DNA of 64,000 nt from Desulfoluna limicola (GCF_021654575.1 NZ_AP024488.1:2170001-2234000), one strand, 5' to 3'. Numbered from the stretch's first letter, positions 53,878-64,000 are shown. Made by a program: numbers and translations. The notes: a model not told the origin generated them from the sequence alone.

Positions 53878-56800
53878 TCAGGACCATTTGGTATAGCGTC
53901 GGGCTTTCATCTTGCGATCGAGCGTCTTAAGCGCGTCATCACGCAAATGTCGCTCTTTTTTTGCTGAAACAGAGGAGAACAGCCCCCATCCCATGCTACC
54001 GGCCGCAACAATGCCTGCTGTTTCATCAAGGCGCATGGCATCGAGTTCTTTCAGGTCCATGCCCTGCTCTCCCTGCTCGTCATCTTCTGATTTCCCGGTA
54101 TTCATATCGCCTTCGAATTTTTCCGGTTCCACCTCAAGAATCGTGCGATACACCTTGCCTTTCCATATGAAGGTGCACTCTTCGCCGTCGCAGTTCTCAC
54201 GAGCCCGGGCAAACGCCTCGGCAAAGGATCCGGGTTCCAGGACCTTGCCACCGGACTCGCTATCCAGTCCGGCATCGTAAATGTGACCGTTCCAGATAAA
54301 ATAATCGCCCAACTCAAGGCCGTCAGCCCGGGCAGCGGTAAAAGCCTCATCAAAGGGCATGCCGGAGTAGTCGTGGAAAACGCCATGCTGATCTTTTAAA
54401 GGTGTTTTCCGTTTGCTCTCGGCAACGGGCTGCGAGGCGTGATTTCCACTCCGGGTCTTTTGCACGGTCGTACTCGATGAAGTCATGCCTGAACCATGGG
54501 AGTCGCCCCTCGAATCGCCCATGGCGCTAAAGGGTTGAAAATCCCATCCGGCCGAGTCAAAAGACGCCTGTGCACCCATATCCGTGGCTGCCACCTCACG
54601 TTTCTCGTTTCGATACAACTCAAACTGGGTGCTGGCCAGAAGGTCCAGGTTGCCCTGGGCAAACCGTACGGTGGACTCGACCTTTCCATCCGGTTTGATG
54701 GTGGTGCGGCCGTATTCACCGATGATGATATCATCGGACATATTGCCGTCAAAAAAGTCGTGGCCCGCACTGCCAAGCAGAATATCTTCGCCGGAGCCTC
54801 CGGAGAGATAATCGTTCCCCCCCTTAAAGAAATCGACGGTTTCCACGAACTGAGGCCTGCCACCCTGAAAGGTAACCATGCCGCCATCGCCCATCAGGCT
54901 GTCATCACCGTCTCCGCCGAAGAGCCTGTCGTCTTTTGCTCCGCCAATCAGGATATCGTTTCCGCCGCCTCCGCCCAGCCAGTCGTCACCTCCAAGATCA
55001 GGGGCGGTGGCCCGGGCTCTTTCCAGAAGCCCTTTGGCGTCGTAGTCGACAAAACCGTTATCTCCGACCAGGATGTCATCGCCTGCGCCGGTCTTCATCA
55101 CATCATCGCCAAACCCGCCGATCGCGACATTGTCACCAGCCCCGCCATCCACGACGTCGTCTCCACCGAAGTTCTGGTAACTCTCTATCCGGGCAAGGAC
55201 ACCGGCGCCTGTAAAGGCGATCTGTCCGTTGTCACCCAGAATCAAGTCATCGCCGACACCGCAGACGACGCGGTCGTTGCCGCCACCGGCGACAACAAGG
55301 TTGGCGCCGTCGCCGGCCGTGATGAGGTCATCGCCGGTGCTTTCTGCCGTGGTATCGGTGGACTGCAGCTCTGTCAACACCCCGGATGTAAAACGCACCC
55401 TGCCGTTATCGCCGAATATCCGGTTGTCACCGGCCCCACCATCAATACGATCCGCCCCCTGCCCGCCGAGCAGAAGGTCGTTTCCGGAGCCCCCGGAAAG
55501 ATGGTCGTCAGCGCCGAGGGCGAGGTTGACTGTATCAACCCCAACAACTCCACCGGTGGAGAGAATTCGCTGTGTGCCTGGCGTCTGACCGATCACGCCA
55601 TAATCACCGAAGAGGATGTCGCTCCCGCCATCACCATCGAGGGTATCAGCTCCGGCCATCAGGTCGTCGCGGATTTCCGGATTGTCACCGGCGCTCGGGG
55701 TGTTAACCACCGTCAGTATCTGACCGGCCAGGCTGAGGCGAGTGGAGACATCGATGTTGAAGCCGCTGTCTCCGTAAATATGGTCGCTGCCACCCTGGCC
55801 ATGAATCACGTCATTGCCTGAGCCTCCGGCAATATGGTCATCGCCCTGGCTGCCCCAAATTGTATCGTTGCCGGCCCCACCGTAGATGATCACGCTCTTG
55901 GCCGCACCCCTTGCGTCGATCACGTCATCACCGGCGTGGATGTATTCACGCGCCCCGCCGGTTATCTCGGCTGAGGTGGAATCATACGGATGACCGTCCT
56001 GGGTGGTGTCACCAAGCAGAATCAACGGGGCATCGGCCCCGCCGCCGCCCGAGGCGATGAGGTGGTCGCTGCCGCCTCCGCCATGAACCCGAGTCAGGGT
56101 CCCCTCGGCTGTATCCGTGACCGTAAAGGTGTCGTCGCCGCGGCCAAGCATGACATCAACCGCTTCAACATCATGGTAGGTGATTGCCGCGCCCATCCCC
56201 AGCCCTGTAATCCGAGTGGCGTCGAGTCCCCCGACTGCGGCGGCAACCGTGCCGTCATTAAAGATATTCAGATGATCGGTCTGCAGGGCTTCATCGATGT
56301 CGACATCGATCCCCACCAGCGCTTCATCCGTTTCGCTCGGCAAGGTCACCGCAGTTACCAGGGAGCGGTCTCTCCCCTCGGGGATACTGCCTTCGATAAT
56401 CAGTTCACCGCGAATCTGCGTCAGGTCGTGGGGCTGAATCGGGAACTGCTGTACCAGGTCATTCCCGCTTTCAGCGTCCGTATCGACATCAACCATAATC
56501 TCAACCGGCTGATCCCAGTTGTCGGCATTGAACGTCACGGTCCAGGCTGCCGGGTCAAAGTTGGCGGCGCTGCTGGACAGGAGGGTCTGGCCATCGTTCA
56601 ACAGCGCTATCGTAACCTCGGCACTGGGCTCCTGACGTAAGGAGATGGCATAGCGGCCGGTTTTGCCCGGGGAGACCTGCGTTGACTCGGACAACCATTC
56701 AATCTCGACCAGGCTGTCGCTGGGGGGTACATCCGGGGCACCGTGGCCGCTGTCCGGCGAATACAATTCCACCCCTGGCATGTTGAGCCCATGAAAGTCC

Positions 56801-59800
56801 GGGTTAGCACTTTGCATACCATGATTGATCATGATGGTATGTTCTTCGTTTGCTGCGACATCTGCTGTGACGCGAACATAGATCGTCCGCTCATCGGACC
56901 AGTTCCCGGTCGAGTCGAAGGTAAGAACCAGCGACTCGAAGTAGTCGACACCATTGGTGGAGACGAGGACTTTCCCCCGGTTGTCGCCCTGCGACGGCCG
57001 CGTGGCCGAAACCGTCAGGAAGGCCAGCGTCGCAACATCGGGCAGTTCAGCCAGCATCTGGAGGGAATACTGCCCTTCATGGCTGTCATCGAGCACGACC
57101 TCCGTTGCCGACATCAGAAGGCTGGTGTTCTTGGCGTTGGCAACATTGAGGGAAACCCCATCGACAAAGATGCCGTTGTAAAGCGGGTCATCGCTGCTGG
57201 CACTGTGGTTGATAAAGCTGCTGACACCGTTGGTTGAAGAGCTGACAATCTGCCCGGTCACATCCCCGCCTACATGGAAGCTGTCGCTGCCCAGGCCACC
57301 AATAACGGTGGTGACAACCTCTTCACCGGTGCTGAGAATGTAGAAATTGTCATCGCCTTCAAGGCCATCAACTTCGGCTTCTTCCACATGGTTGAAACTG
57401 ACGTTAAGCCCGGCGCCATAGATGCCGTCCGCCGTCAGGACAAAGTGATCATCCGCCTCGGTCCCGATCACAACGACCTTGTCGTTGCCGGAGCCGCCAT
57501 CGATGCCCACCGGGGCATTGATGGTGTAGAACACGCTGTCATCGCCGTCACCGCCAAACAGATCGGTATCGCCGCCACCGGCAACATTGTTCGTTCCCTT
57601 TTCGAGGAAGGCCCGAACGACAAATTCATCGTTGCCCTCTTCACCATAGAGCTTAAGCGACGCTTTGTTGCTGTAGACCTTGAGCTGATCATTGCCCAGG
57701 CCGCCATACACCACCATGGACTGACTGATGCCGTTGCTCAAGAACCCGAGGGTGGTTTCGGTGGTGACGATCTCATCGCCGGCGGCCACATAAGGCACCC
57801 CGCGCTCAGAGCCAAACATCTGGCCGATCTGGAACCGATCGTTGCCGAGGCCCCCACTCAGGGTGGTAAGGGTGCTGTTGTCATCAACATAGAAACTGTC
57901 CGCGCCATCCAAGCCGTTGATGCGCAACCGGGCGTTGATGCTCTCGTCGTAGTTGATGCGTTCAACCTCGGCACTGAACCCCGTCTCTTTCGAGCCATGC
58001 AGGCCGGCCACGAAGTTTTTACGCATCAGGAAGGTATCATCTGCAGCGGTGCCGTTGATCTCCAGGCGGTCACTGCCATCATCTGCTGCCCCACTGTCAT
58101 GGACATTGATGATGTAATCGCTGACTCCGGTTATGTTAATGGTGTAATTGTCTGTGCCAGCCTGACCATCCACATCGAGTCGGTTCGTGTTGGTCGGCAG
58201 TTGATCGACAATCAGCTCATCATCGCCGGTGCCACCGTAAATGGAAGTATCACCGATAAAGGACTCGGGGGAGAACAGGATCCGGTCATTATCGGAACCA
58301 GCGGTGATGACGATGCCATTCATACCGCTGATGAAGCCATGGATACGCATGGTGCTGCCTTCGTCATCACTGTTGCCAACATCGCCATTGAGATAAACCG
58401 TGCCGGTCTGCGACGTGACCCGGCCCAGGTGTTCGACAATCAGATCATCCCCGGCATTGAGGGTCACATCCCCGCCTGTACTGGTCAACGAAGCATTGTC
58501 TCTGACCGTCAGATGATCACCACTGCCAGTGTCCACAGCGCTCAGCGCAATACTCGTGGCAACAATATTTTCGGTGATGGTCAGCGGGCTCATGGTCGTC
58601 AGCTCGACACGGCCTCCGGCAAGGAGACTGGGGCCACCGGTGTCGGTCACCCCACCTACGGCCATGGCCCCGGTATTCACAACCCAGATGCTGCCCGCCG
58701 TGGACTGCCCTTCAATGTTCCCCACTTCGGTGGTCAGCGCTTTCGTCTGTTCACCTATATCCTGGGATGCAAAGAGGTAGGTCTTTCCGGAGAGGATATT
58801 GCTGCCGCTGGTCCGACCGTTTTTGATGCTGCCCTGCGGGGTTGCGATAAAGGCCGTGTAGCCGCTGCCATACCCGCCGGTGGAGATGGTGTTGAGCAGC
58901 AGGTCTCCTGTCCTCTCAATCAGATAGGTATTGAGGGCACTGGACGACGTCAGGGTTCCTGCTGCGGAGTGGGCACTGTCGATATCCACATCATTGCCTG
59001 AGACACCGAGCCCACCATACTCAGAGGTCAGGATGATATTGTTGCCCGAGATATCAACTTCGGGGCGACTTGAAAGGCCACTTCCATCATCAACAGCGTC
59101 GATAATTGACTGATGCGCTTTCAGGTCAACATCGCCGGTCCGCGACAACACGCTGTCAATATTCATGTCATTGAAGGTCTCTGCCAGCCAGACACTGCCG
59201 TTTGCCGTCGCCTTCACCGTACCGGACTGGGCCATATCCAGCTCCAGGTAGTCCGGAGAAAGCCCCGCTTCACCAATGGCACCGCCGGCTTCGAGAACAA
59301 TGGAAACCGCCTTGATTTTGGTAAAATCCGTGTTCAACGCATCGACAATTGAACCGTCTGCAACCAGATGAGCGATACCGCTTTCAGAGTAGACACTCTC
59401 GATGTACATGCTCCCGGCGGTATTGCCGGCGTTATGCTCCTGCAAATAAATCCCTTGGGTTGCCCGCGCCGTCAATGTTGAGGTACCGAAGAGATCGGTG
59501 ATCAACGGCGCCGCATCGCTGCCGATGCCACCATCGCCTGCTTCGAGCAGCAGGTCGCCACCGGTGATGTTAATGGTGCCTGCAGGGGCAGCATTGCTGA
59601 TCCCCGCCCCCACCTTGAGCCGGATACTGCCCGGATCACCAGAGGTGCCCGCCTGAATCCGATTGACCTGCAGCAGCCGTTCTGAACCCGCCACCGGCGC
59701 CGACCCGACGAAAATATCTCCGCCGGTGGTTGCCGTGACAGCGCCACGCGTATTCAGGTTCAGGTCATCATGATGATCAATCCGGATCGCCTTGATATAG

Positions 59801-62800
59801 GGACTTTCCCCACGCTCTATGGTCACCGTGACATCATCGCCTTCAGAGACCAGCTTATCACGCCCCGAAAGGGTGAGAACCGACGCCGAAACATCAGCAA
59901 CACGGTAATACTCTCCAACTCCGGTCGCGTTGACGCTGATGCCATCAATTTTGACCAGCGAGCCGGCAACAAACCCGTCTGCCAACCAGCTGCCGCCGTC
60001 ACTGCGGGTGATGGTATCCCCCACCCGCCCTGTGCTGTTGTACCCGTTGTCGGCAAAGGTGACGGCAACGTCTGTGGTGGCCAGACTTGCAAAGGTTGGG
60101 TCGAGAACGATGGCACTGACCGAAACATCTCTGCCCGATTCGCTGACCAGCTGGGTGTTCCCACCGAAGGTAATCACCGCACCATCAACGGATTCAACAC
60201 GGTGATAGCTGAGACCTTCAGTGCCATTGGCGGTGTTACCGGTCACCGTCACGGCCATCCCTGCACTGAACCCACTCCAAGGGCTCCCATCGGTGCGGGT
60301 CATGGTGTTGGCGGCGCCATCAAAGCTTACCCGGGCCTCAACGGCATCGGCGCTGAGATAGGTGACATCAGCCCGCTCCGCCGCAGCCATGGCAACACGC
60401 TCATCCGAGGTGAATGTATGCCCGTCCAGTTCAATGAGCGTTGGCTCGGCGGTGCGTCCGATCTGGCCGTCAACGAGCAAGGTGACATCCTCGGCAACGA
60501 TATTCGCGTCTTCGATAATCACCTGGGTATCGGTGACCGACTTAAGCAGGCCGCCACCGATCAAGCTCAGCAGCTCCTCTTCGGTCCACACCTTAATGCT
60601 GCCGGTCAGGGTGTCGGTCTCTGTTGTACTGAGAACATACACAAAACCGCTGTCGTAGCTGTCCGGAAATGCCGACCCCTGCCCATCAAAATACGCTGCG
60701 AACTGCTTGTGCAAGGTGTGGTATTCAGCTGTGCGCTTGTTTTCAAGGGTGCTAATCGCAGCGTCATCATAACCGAGCTCCGAGCGATAATAGGCCTCTT
60801 CAGATTCAGACAATGAAACCTGGAAGTCGCCATCGTAGGCGGCGGAGTCCGGCTGCTGGCTGCGATACGTCCAGTAGCTGCGATATTCCTGTTGTTTGAT
60901 GCTTCGGTAAGAATCGAGGGTCGCGTCGATCTTCTCCTGTGCGCCGCTGTCCCCTGTCAACTGCAGGTCGGCCCAAACACCCTCTTTAAGCTCATTGTAA
61001 GTCCGCTCGTCGCGCTCCTGCATCGTATTGGCATCCAGCAGGTCGCCATTGACAACACCGATCCATACATTGCCGGTGGTCATGATCTGGTCAACCCACA
61101 GATCGCCATCGAGCTCCTGAAGATAGATATCCCCGGCCGCCGTTGCCGAGACACTGCCCGGAACCAGCGTCGCCTTGGCACCTGCCGGCAGCAAGCCCGA
61201 GTTGATCACCAGGGGTGGGGCGGTGCTGCCATCCCCATGCCCGATGCCGCCACCCTCGGCCGTCAATTGAATCGATCCACCGGCAACAACACCGGCGTGC
61301 CAGCTATGCTCTGTTGCACGCGCCACGCTGATGGCACCGTCGGCCGTCAATGAGACATCTCCGCCGCCCGTGGCCTCAACCGATTGGACCCTCAGGTCGC
61401 CACGGAGTTCGTGAATGGCAATATCACCCTTCAGGGACTGGGCAACAAGGCCTGCGTAGGGTGCGCCTGAGTCGGTCAGGTTGATGGCCACGGCCTGGGC
61501 GTTGCTGCCGATATCGCCACTGGCGTTCAAGGTGATCTGACGCCCGGTGATATAGGCGCTGTCACCCAGAGACTCTATGGCGCCGCCACTGGTCACGCTG
61601 GTCACACCCTGCTGGTTGAGAATGGCGCCATGAAGCTCGACATCGCCGTCGCCCGTGGCGTTGATGGTGACACGGCCCTCATCTTCTCCGATAAAATTGA
61701 TGGCAACCGGTCTGTGGGCATTGAGGGTATGCGTATGACGGACTTCCTGGCCTTCAATCTGCTTGTACTTGGCCTCATAGACATGGCTGCCGTACCAGGT
61801 CCAGTAGTCATCATGCCAATAGCGAATTATGTCAGATTCGCTCATGGTCACGGTTTTTTGATTGTACGTATAATCCGCATCTGCCTCAGCTGAGCCTTCG
61901 GTTGCAAAATAGTAGTAGGGGCCACTGCCGGAATAGTGCGGCGTCCCTTGAACCTCGATGGAATCCCATTCAAAGTCCGCATCCTGAAAGATATCGGGGA
62001 CCGCCCCGAGCCACGAGCCGCTCTTGGTATATTCCTTTTTGATCTTGTTTTGCTCCACCACCGTCGTCCAGCCATACCGCAGCAGTTCATTGGGTTGATA
62101 GCTGGAGCTGTAACCGATGATGGTTTCAGTTCCCGTATGACTCGGATTACTGGACCCATTGGTGGTCAACAGGACCCCGTCTTCTGTCCACTGGTAGAGC
62201 GAGGTGTAAGAGTCTGTGGTATCCGCATCGATGCCGGAAACAACGGGCGCTCCGTTGGCCTTGTCCTGAATAATCAGTGTCCCTTTGCCCCGTTGCGACA
62301 CATCCAGTCGGTTGACCACGAGGTCAAAGTCGGTGGTGTTGTTGATCTCAACGCTGGCATACCCGCCCAGAAGACGGATCTCACCGGTCCCGGTGTTGAG
62401 AATGTTGCCAAAGAGTTCGATATAGCCACCACTGGTCTTCAGCTCGCTCACTTCAAACTGCTGTGTCGCCGAGTTGAAGTAAACCGAAAAGCCCGGATTG
62501 GCCGCAGAGGTTTCCTTCAGGTAGATCGGGCCGCTTTTGCCCTGCGCCATCTCAGCCCTGGCTTCGGCATAGGCTGCGTCATCGATGTCAAGAACATAGC
62601 TGTCGCGACCACTCTGCATGATGCCGTTGATATTGATGTATTCGGCATCGATGTGGATGCGATCACCATACATGCTGTAGGGCTGGCTTTGCGGATCATT
62701 CGCCACATTGGTCACCGCAGTATCTGAGGCCGGTTTAACGCCCGCAGCTGTGGCCCAACCGGCACCATAGGTTCCCGTTGTCCCACCGGGCTCGTTGCCG

Positions 62801-64000
62801 AGGAGGCCGGCCGGTTCCCCCCCTACGGGATAGCTGCTCACGCCGGTGACAAACACATCGCCCCCGGCAATCACATTGAGGTTGGCTGCCCGCACGGTGC
62901 CCTCAATGCGAATGCTCCCTTTGCCGCTTGGCAATGTCTGCAGGGTAACGGTGCCACCATCATTGTAAATCCCCAGGCCACCGTCATCAGGCCCGAGAAC
63001 CGTGATATCGGGCCAGGGGTAGCTGCCACCGTTGGGGGGTATGACCCCTGCGACATCAAGATCGTTTCTCACCGTGATTGTGGGGGTATTTTCGCCGCCT
63101 GTTTCGGGCAGATCAAAGCCTGCCTCGCCAACCTCAACCGTCGGATCAACACCGCTGAACCCCTGGGCATTGTCATCATCAGCGTTTATGCTGTTCACAT
63201 CGCCGATTTGGTCGTTATCTTCGATGAGTACGCCATTTAAGAAGAGTCCGCCATTGACATCGGGAATGGTGATTCCGAGCAATTCAATAAATGCCGGTGT
63301 GTTGTTGATGATCTCAACAGAGGTATCGCCGGGTGCAATGAAATCGCCACTCCCCTGCAGCTGGTCAGAACGGACGTCGATCACCCCGGCCTGGGCCCAG
63401 ATCGGGTTCACCGTGACCGTCAGGACATTCTTTTTCGGGTAGATGGTCGATACGGTGCCATCGGGTGCCGTGACCTGTTCGCCAAGGCCGGATGCATCGA
63501 GTTCAGCCTTGATTCGGGCAATTTCCCCTTCATAAAAGCTCTTCAAGGTGGCATTGGTATGGCCGAATTCAGCTAAAACCTGCTCCGCATCATTCAGCTC
63601 TTGAACCAGGCCATTTTCGATATTCTTGAAATCGGTGGTAAAGGTGAGGCCCAGGTCAGAGGTCGCATCGACAGTCCCGGCCACGGCATCCCATCCGGAG
63701 AGAACCAGCGACTGGTGGCGGGTCAAGCCTGTCTGGATGGTCCCGTCCACGGTGACAACACCGTGCGATTCCGCCAACTCCTTCCCTTCGAACTGCTCGT
63801 CACCGCCACCGCCAAGGACCGAATTCAGTCCGTCACCGGCTTCACTGACCCAGCTCACCGCCTTGGCCTTGCCGGTCAGGTTCACCAGGCCTTCGCGGTC
63901 GGCGTAGAGGTTGGCCTGTCGCCCTGTCTTCAGGATTGCCCCTGCAGCCACATCGATGGCATTCTGCTGAATTATAAAGGCCTTGGCGTCTATATCTGAA
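53878..64000 (-). CDS. Giant RTX-type repetitive surface protein (5' end outside the window)
   Basis: At least 3373 residues are visible and the frame is open to the window edge, so the N-terminus is missing. The visible N-terminal two thirds are beta-rich filamentous-type repeats (ITLNASGDIGSNAQA; GDLLLEAGDGGIGSDAAP). A domain of about 85 residues is duplicated at about 60345-60090 and 60080-59815 (TMTRTDGSPWSGFSAGM; TITRSDGGSWLADGFVAG). Two Calx-beta-like units lie near 57120-56800 and 56740-56440. RTX calcium-binding nonapeptides (GGAGNDTIWGSQGDDHIAGG) fill about 55930-54740. Near the C-terminus two copies of an FxEAFxxAR...FIWxGxxY motif appear (54400-54260 and 54250-54110). The tail ends RRYTKWS. 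The RTX part predicts secretion and calcium-dependent folding outside the cell; a role in adhesion is inferred. The downstream adaptors and SecA-like ATPase are candidate exporters. Confidence 0.9.
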   Translation of the reverse strand, partial: SDIDAKAFIIQQNAIDVAAGAILKTGRQANLYADREGLVNLTGKAKAVSWVSEAGDGLNSVLGGGGDEQFEGKELAESHGVVTVDGTIQTGLTRHQSLVLSGWDAVAGTVDATSDLGLTFTTDFKNIENGLVQELNDAEQVLAEFGHTNATLKSFYEGEIARIKAELDASGLGEQVTAPDGTVSTIYPKKNVLTVTVNPIWAQAGVIDVRSDQLQGSGDFIAPGDTSVEIINNTPAFIELLGITIPDVNGGLFLNGVLIEDNDQIGDVNSINADDDNAQGFSGVDPTVEVGEAGFDLPETGGENTPTITVRNDLDVAGVIPPNGGSYPWPDITVLGPDDGGLGIYNDGGTVTLQTLPSGKGSIRIEGTVRAANLNVIAGGDVFVTGVSSYPVGGEPAGLLGNEPGGTTGTYGAGWATAAGVKPASDTAVTNVANDPQSQPYSMYGDRIHIDAEYININGIMQSGRDSYVLDIDDAAYAEARAEMAQGKSGPIYLKETSAANPGFSVYFNSATQQFEVSELKTSGGYIELFGNILNTGTGEIRLLGGYASVEINNTTDFDLVVNRLDVSQRGKGTLIIQDKANGAPVVSGIDADTTDSYTSLYQWTEDGVLLTTNGSSNPSHTGTETIIGYSSSYQPNELLRYGWTTVVEQNKIKKEYTKSGSWLGAVPDIFQDADFEWDSIEVQGTPHYSGSGPYYYFATEGSAEADADYTYNQKTVTMSESDIIRYWHDDYWTWYGSHVYEAKYKQIEGQEVRHTHTLNAHRPVAINFIGEDEGRVTINATGDGDVELHGAILNQQGVTSVTSGGAIESLGDSAYITGRQITLNASGDIGSNAQAVAINLTDSGAPYAGLVAQSLKGDIAIHELRGDLRVQSVEATGGGDVSLTADGAISVARATEHSWHAGVVAGGSIQLTAEGGGIGHGDGSTAPPLVINSGLLPAGAKATLVPGSVSATAAGDIYLQELDGDLWVDQIMTTGNVWIGVVNGDLLDANTMQERDERTYNELKEGVWADLQLTGDSGAQEKIDATLDSYRSIKQQEYRSYWTYRSQQPDSAAYDGDFQVSLSESEEAYYRSELGYDDAAISTLENKRTAEYHTLHKQFAAYFDGQGSAFPDSYDSGFVYVLSTTETDTLTGSIKVWTEEELLSLIGGGLLKSVTDTQVIIEDANIVAEDVTLLVDGQIGRTAEPTLIELDGHTFTSDERVAMAAAERADVTYLSADAVEARVSFDGAANTMTRTDGSPWSGFSAGMAVTVTGNTANGTEGLSYHRVESVDGAVITFGGNTQLVSESGRDVSVSAIVLDPTFASLATTDVAVTFADNGYNSTGRVGDTITRSDGGSWLADGFVAGSLVKIDGISVNATGVGEYYRVADVSASVLTLSGRDKLVSEGDDVTVTIERGESPYIKAIRIDHHDDLNLNTRGAVTATTGGDIFVGSAPVAGSERLLQVNRIQAGTSGDPGSIRLKVGAGISNAAPAGTINITGGDLLLEAGDGGIGSDAAPLITDLFGTSTLTARATQGIYLQEHNAGNTAGSMYIESVYSESGIAHLVADGSIVDALNTDFTKIKAVSIVLEAGGAIGEAGLSPDYLELDMAQSGTVKATANGSVWLAETFNDMNIDSVLSRTGDVDLKAHQSIIDAVDDGSGLSSRPEVDISGNNIILTSEYGGLGVSGNDVDIDSAHSAAGTLTSSSALNTYLIERTGDLLLNTISTGGYGSGYTAFIATPQGSIKNGRTSGSNILSGKTYLFASQDIGEQTKALTTEVGNIEGQSTAGSIWVVNTGAMAVGGVTDTGGPSLLAGGRVELTTMSPLTITENIVATSIALSAVDTGSGDHLTVRDNASLTSTGGDVTLNAGDDLIVEHLGRVTSQTGTVYLNGDVGNSDDEGSTMRIHGFISGMNGIVITAGSDNDRILFSPESFIGDTSIYGGTGDDELIVDQLPTNTNRLDVDGQAGTDNYTINITGVSDYIINVHDSGAADDGSDRLEINGTAADDTFLMRKNFVAGLHGSKETGFSAEVERINYDESINARLRINGLDGADSFYVDDNSTLTTLSGGLGNDRFQIGQMFGSERGVPYVAAGDEIVTTETTLGFLSNGISQSMVVYGGLGNDQLKVYSNKASLKLYGEEGNDEFVVRAFLEKGTNNVAGGGDTDLFGGDGDDSVFYTINAPVGIDGGSGNDKVVVIGTEADDHFVLTADGIYGAGLNVSFNHVEEAEVDGLEGDDNFYILSTGEEVVTTVIGGLGSDSFHVGGDVTGQIVSSSTNGVSSFINHSASSDDPLYNGIFVDGVSLNVANAKNTSLLMSATEVVLDDSHEGQYSLQMLAELPDVATLAFLTVSATRPSQGDNRGKVLVSTNGVDYFESLVLTFDSTGNWSDERTIYVRVTADVAANEEHTIMINHGMQSANPDFHGLNMPGVELYSPDSGHGAPDVPPSDSLVEIEWLSESTQVSPGKTGRYAISLRQEPSAEVTIALLNDGQTLLSSSAANFDPAAWTVTFNADNWDQPVEIMVDVDTDAESGNDLVQQFPIQPHDLTQIRGELIIEGSIPEGRDRSLVTAVTLPSETDEALVGIDVDIDEALQTDHLNIFNDGTVAAAVGGLDATRITGLGMGAAITYHDVEAVDVMLGRGDDTFTVTDTAEGTLTRVHGGGGSDHLIASGGGGADAPLILLGDTTQDGHPYDSTSAEITGGAREYIHAGDDVIDARGAAKSVIIYGGAGNDTIWGSQGDDHIAGGSGNDVIHGQGGSDHIYGDSGFNIDVSTRLSLAGQILTVVNTPSAGDNPEIRDDLMAGADTLDGDGGSDILFGDYGVIGQTPGTQRILSTGGVVGVDTVNLALGADDHLSGGSGNDLLLGGQGADRIDGGAGDNRIFGDNGRVRFTSGVLTELQSTDTTAESTGDDLITAGDGANLVVAGGGNDRVVCGVGDDLILGDNGQIAFTGAGVLARIESYQNFGGDDVVDGGAGDNVAIGGFGDDVMKTGAGDDILVGDNGFVDYDAKGLLERARATAPDLGGDDWLGGGGGNDILIGGAKDDRLFGGDGDDSLMGDGGMVTFQGGRPQFVETVDFFKGGNDYLSGGSGEDILLGSAGHDFFDGNMSDDIIIGEYGRTTIKPDGKVESTVRFAQGNLDLLASTQFELYRNEKREVAATDMGAQASFDSAGWDFQPFSAMGDSRGDSHGSGMTSSSTTVQKTRSGNHASQPVAESKRKTPLKDQHGVFHDYSGMPFDEAFTAARADGLELGDYFIWNGHIYDAGLDSESGGKVLEPGSFAEAFARARENCDGEECTFIWKGKVYRTILEVEPEKFEGDMNTGKSEDDEQGEQGMDLKELDAMRLDETAGIVAAGSMGWGLFSSVSAKKERHLRDDALKTLDRKMKARRYTKWS

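Noticed and set aside
54740..55930. Regularly spaced short repeats resembling a CRISPR array
   Set aside because: They are codon-level RTX nonapeptides in frame within the giant gene; unit sequences vary and no cas genes are near.
54496..59001. Two long plus-strand frames (441 and 575 codons) opposite the giant protein gene
   Set aside because: They arise from the low stop-codon density opposite Asp- and Gly-rich RTX-like repeats; no ribosome site or domain was seen.

Overview
The window reads as a bacterial chromosome segment of moderately high GC from a Gram-negative organism. SecD, SecF and YajC, a CpoB/YbgF-type lipoprotein, a lipid A acyltransferase, LPP20-type lipoproteins and periplasmic adaptor proteins all imply an outer membrane. 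My best guess from protein style is a marine deltaproteobacterium (Desulfobacterota, Desulfoluna-like). That is an inference from memory, not a database result. No rRNA, tRNA or CRISPR array was seen.

Layout. 1-1547 is the 5' part of leuS (minus). 2440-11899 is a plus-strand housekeeping run: RNase G, yajC, secD, secF, a CpoB-like lipoprotein, dprA and topA, closed by a bidirectional terminator shared with efp (minus). 13138-17753 holds guaA, a membrane coiled-coil protein, a possible SidJ-related pseudokinase and an unknown protein. 18076-23272 holds a MarC-family protein (minus), a dimethylargininase with a small zinc-ribbon protein, and a three-gene polar amino acid ABC transporter. 23813-30242 holds a membrane metallophosphoesterase, two related small exported proteins, a DEAD-box RNA helicase, a YkgJ-type cysteine-cluster protein and a lipoprotein. 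30377-34493 (minus) is an envelope cluster: secreted transglutaminase-like protein, two LPP20-type lipoproteins and an MltC-like lytic transglycosylase. 34902-39052 (minus) holds a lipid A acyltransferase, a zinc-ribbon membrane protein, a GNAT acetyltransferase and an enoyl-CoA hydratase. 39751-42488 pairs a phosphoribosyltransferase with the cytosine permease CodB.

The most unusual part is 42854-64000, all on the minus strand. In transcription order it encodes a giant RTX-type repetitive surface protein (more than 3370 residues, running off the window), a DUF3467-like protein, a GAF-HlyD fusion, a PqqD-like/M50 peptidase/HlyD membrane fusion, a shortened SecA-like ATPase and a small HlyD-type adaptor. 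No ABC exporter ATPase is present. I propose that this island is a dedicated export and anchoring system for the giant protein that uses a SecA paralogue and an M50-containing adaptor instead of a classical type I ABC transporter. A group II intron, class C-like, sits between the SecA-like gene and the small adaptor gene, inside a copy of a local palindromic repeat.

The gaps between genes carry at least five families of dispersed repeats. One looks like a miniature inverted-repeat element of about 170 bp, and two of its copies align over 148 bp with no length change. Many genes end in clear hairpin terminators.
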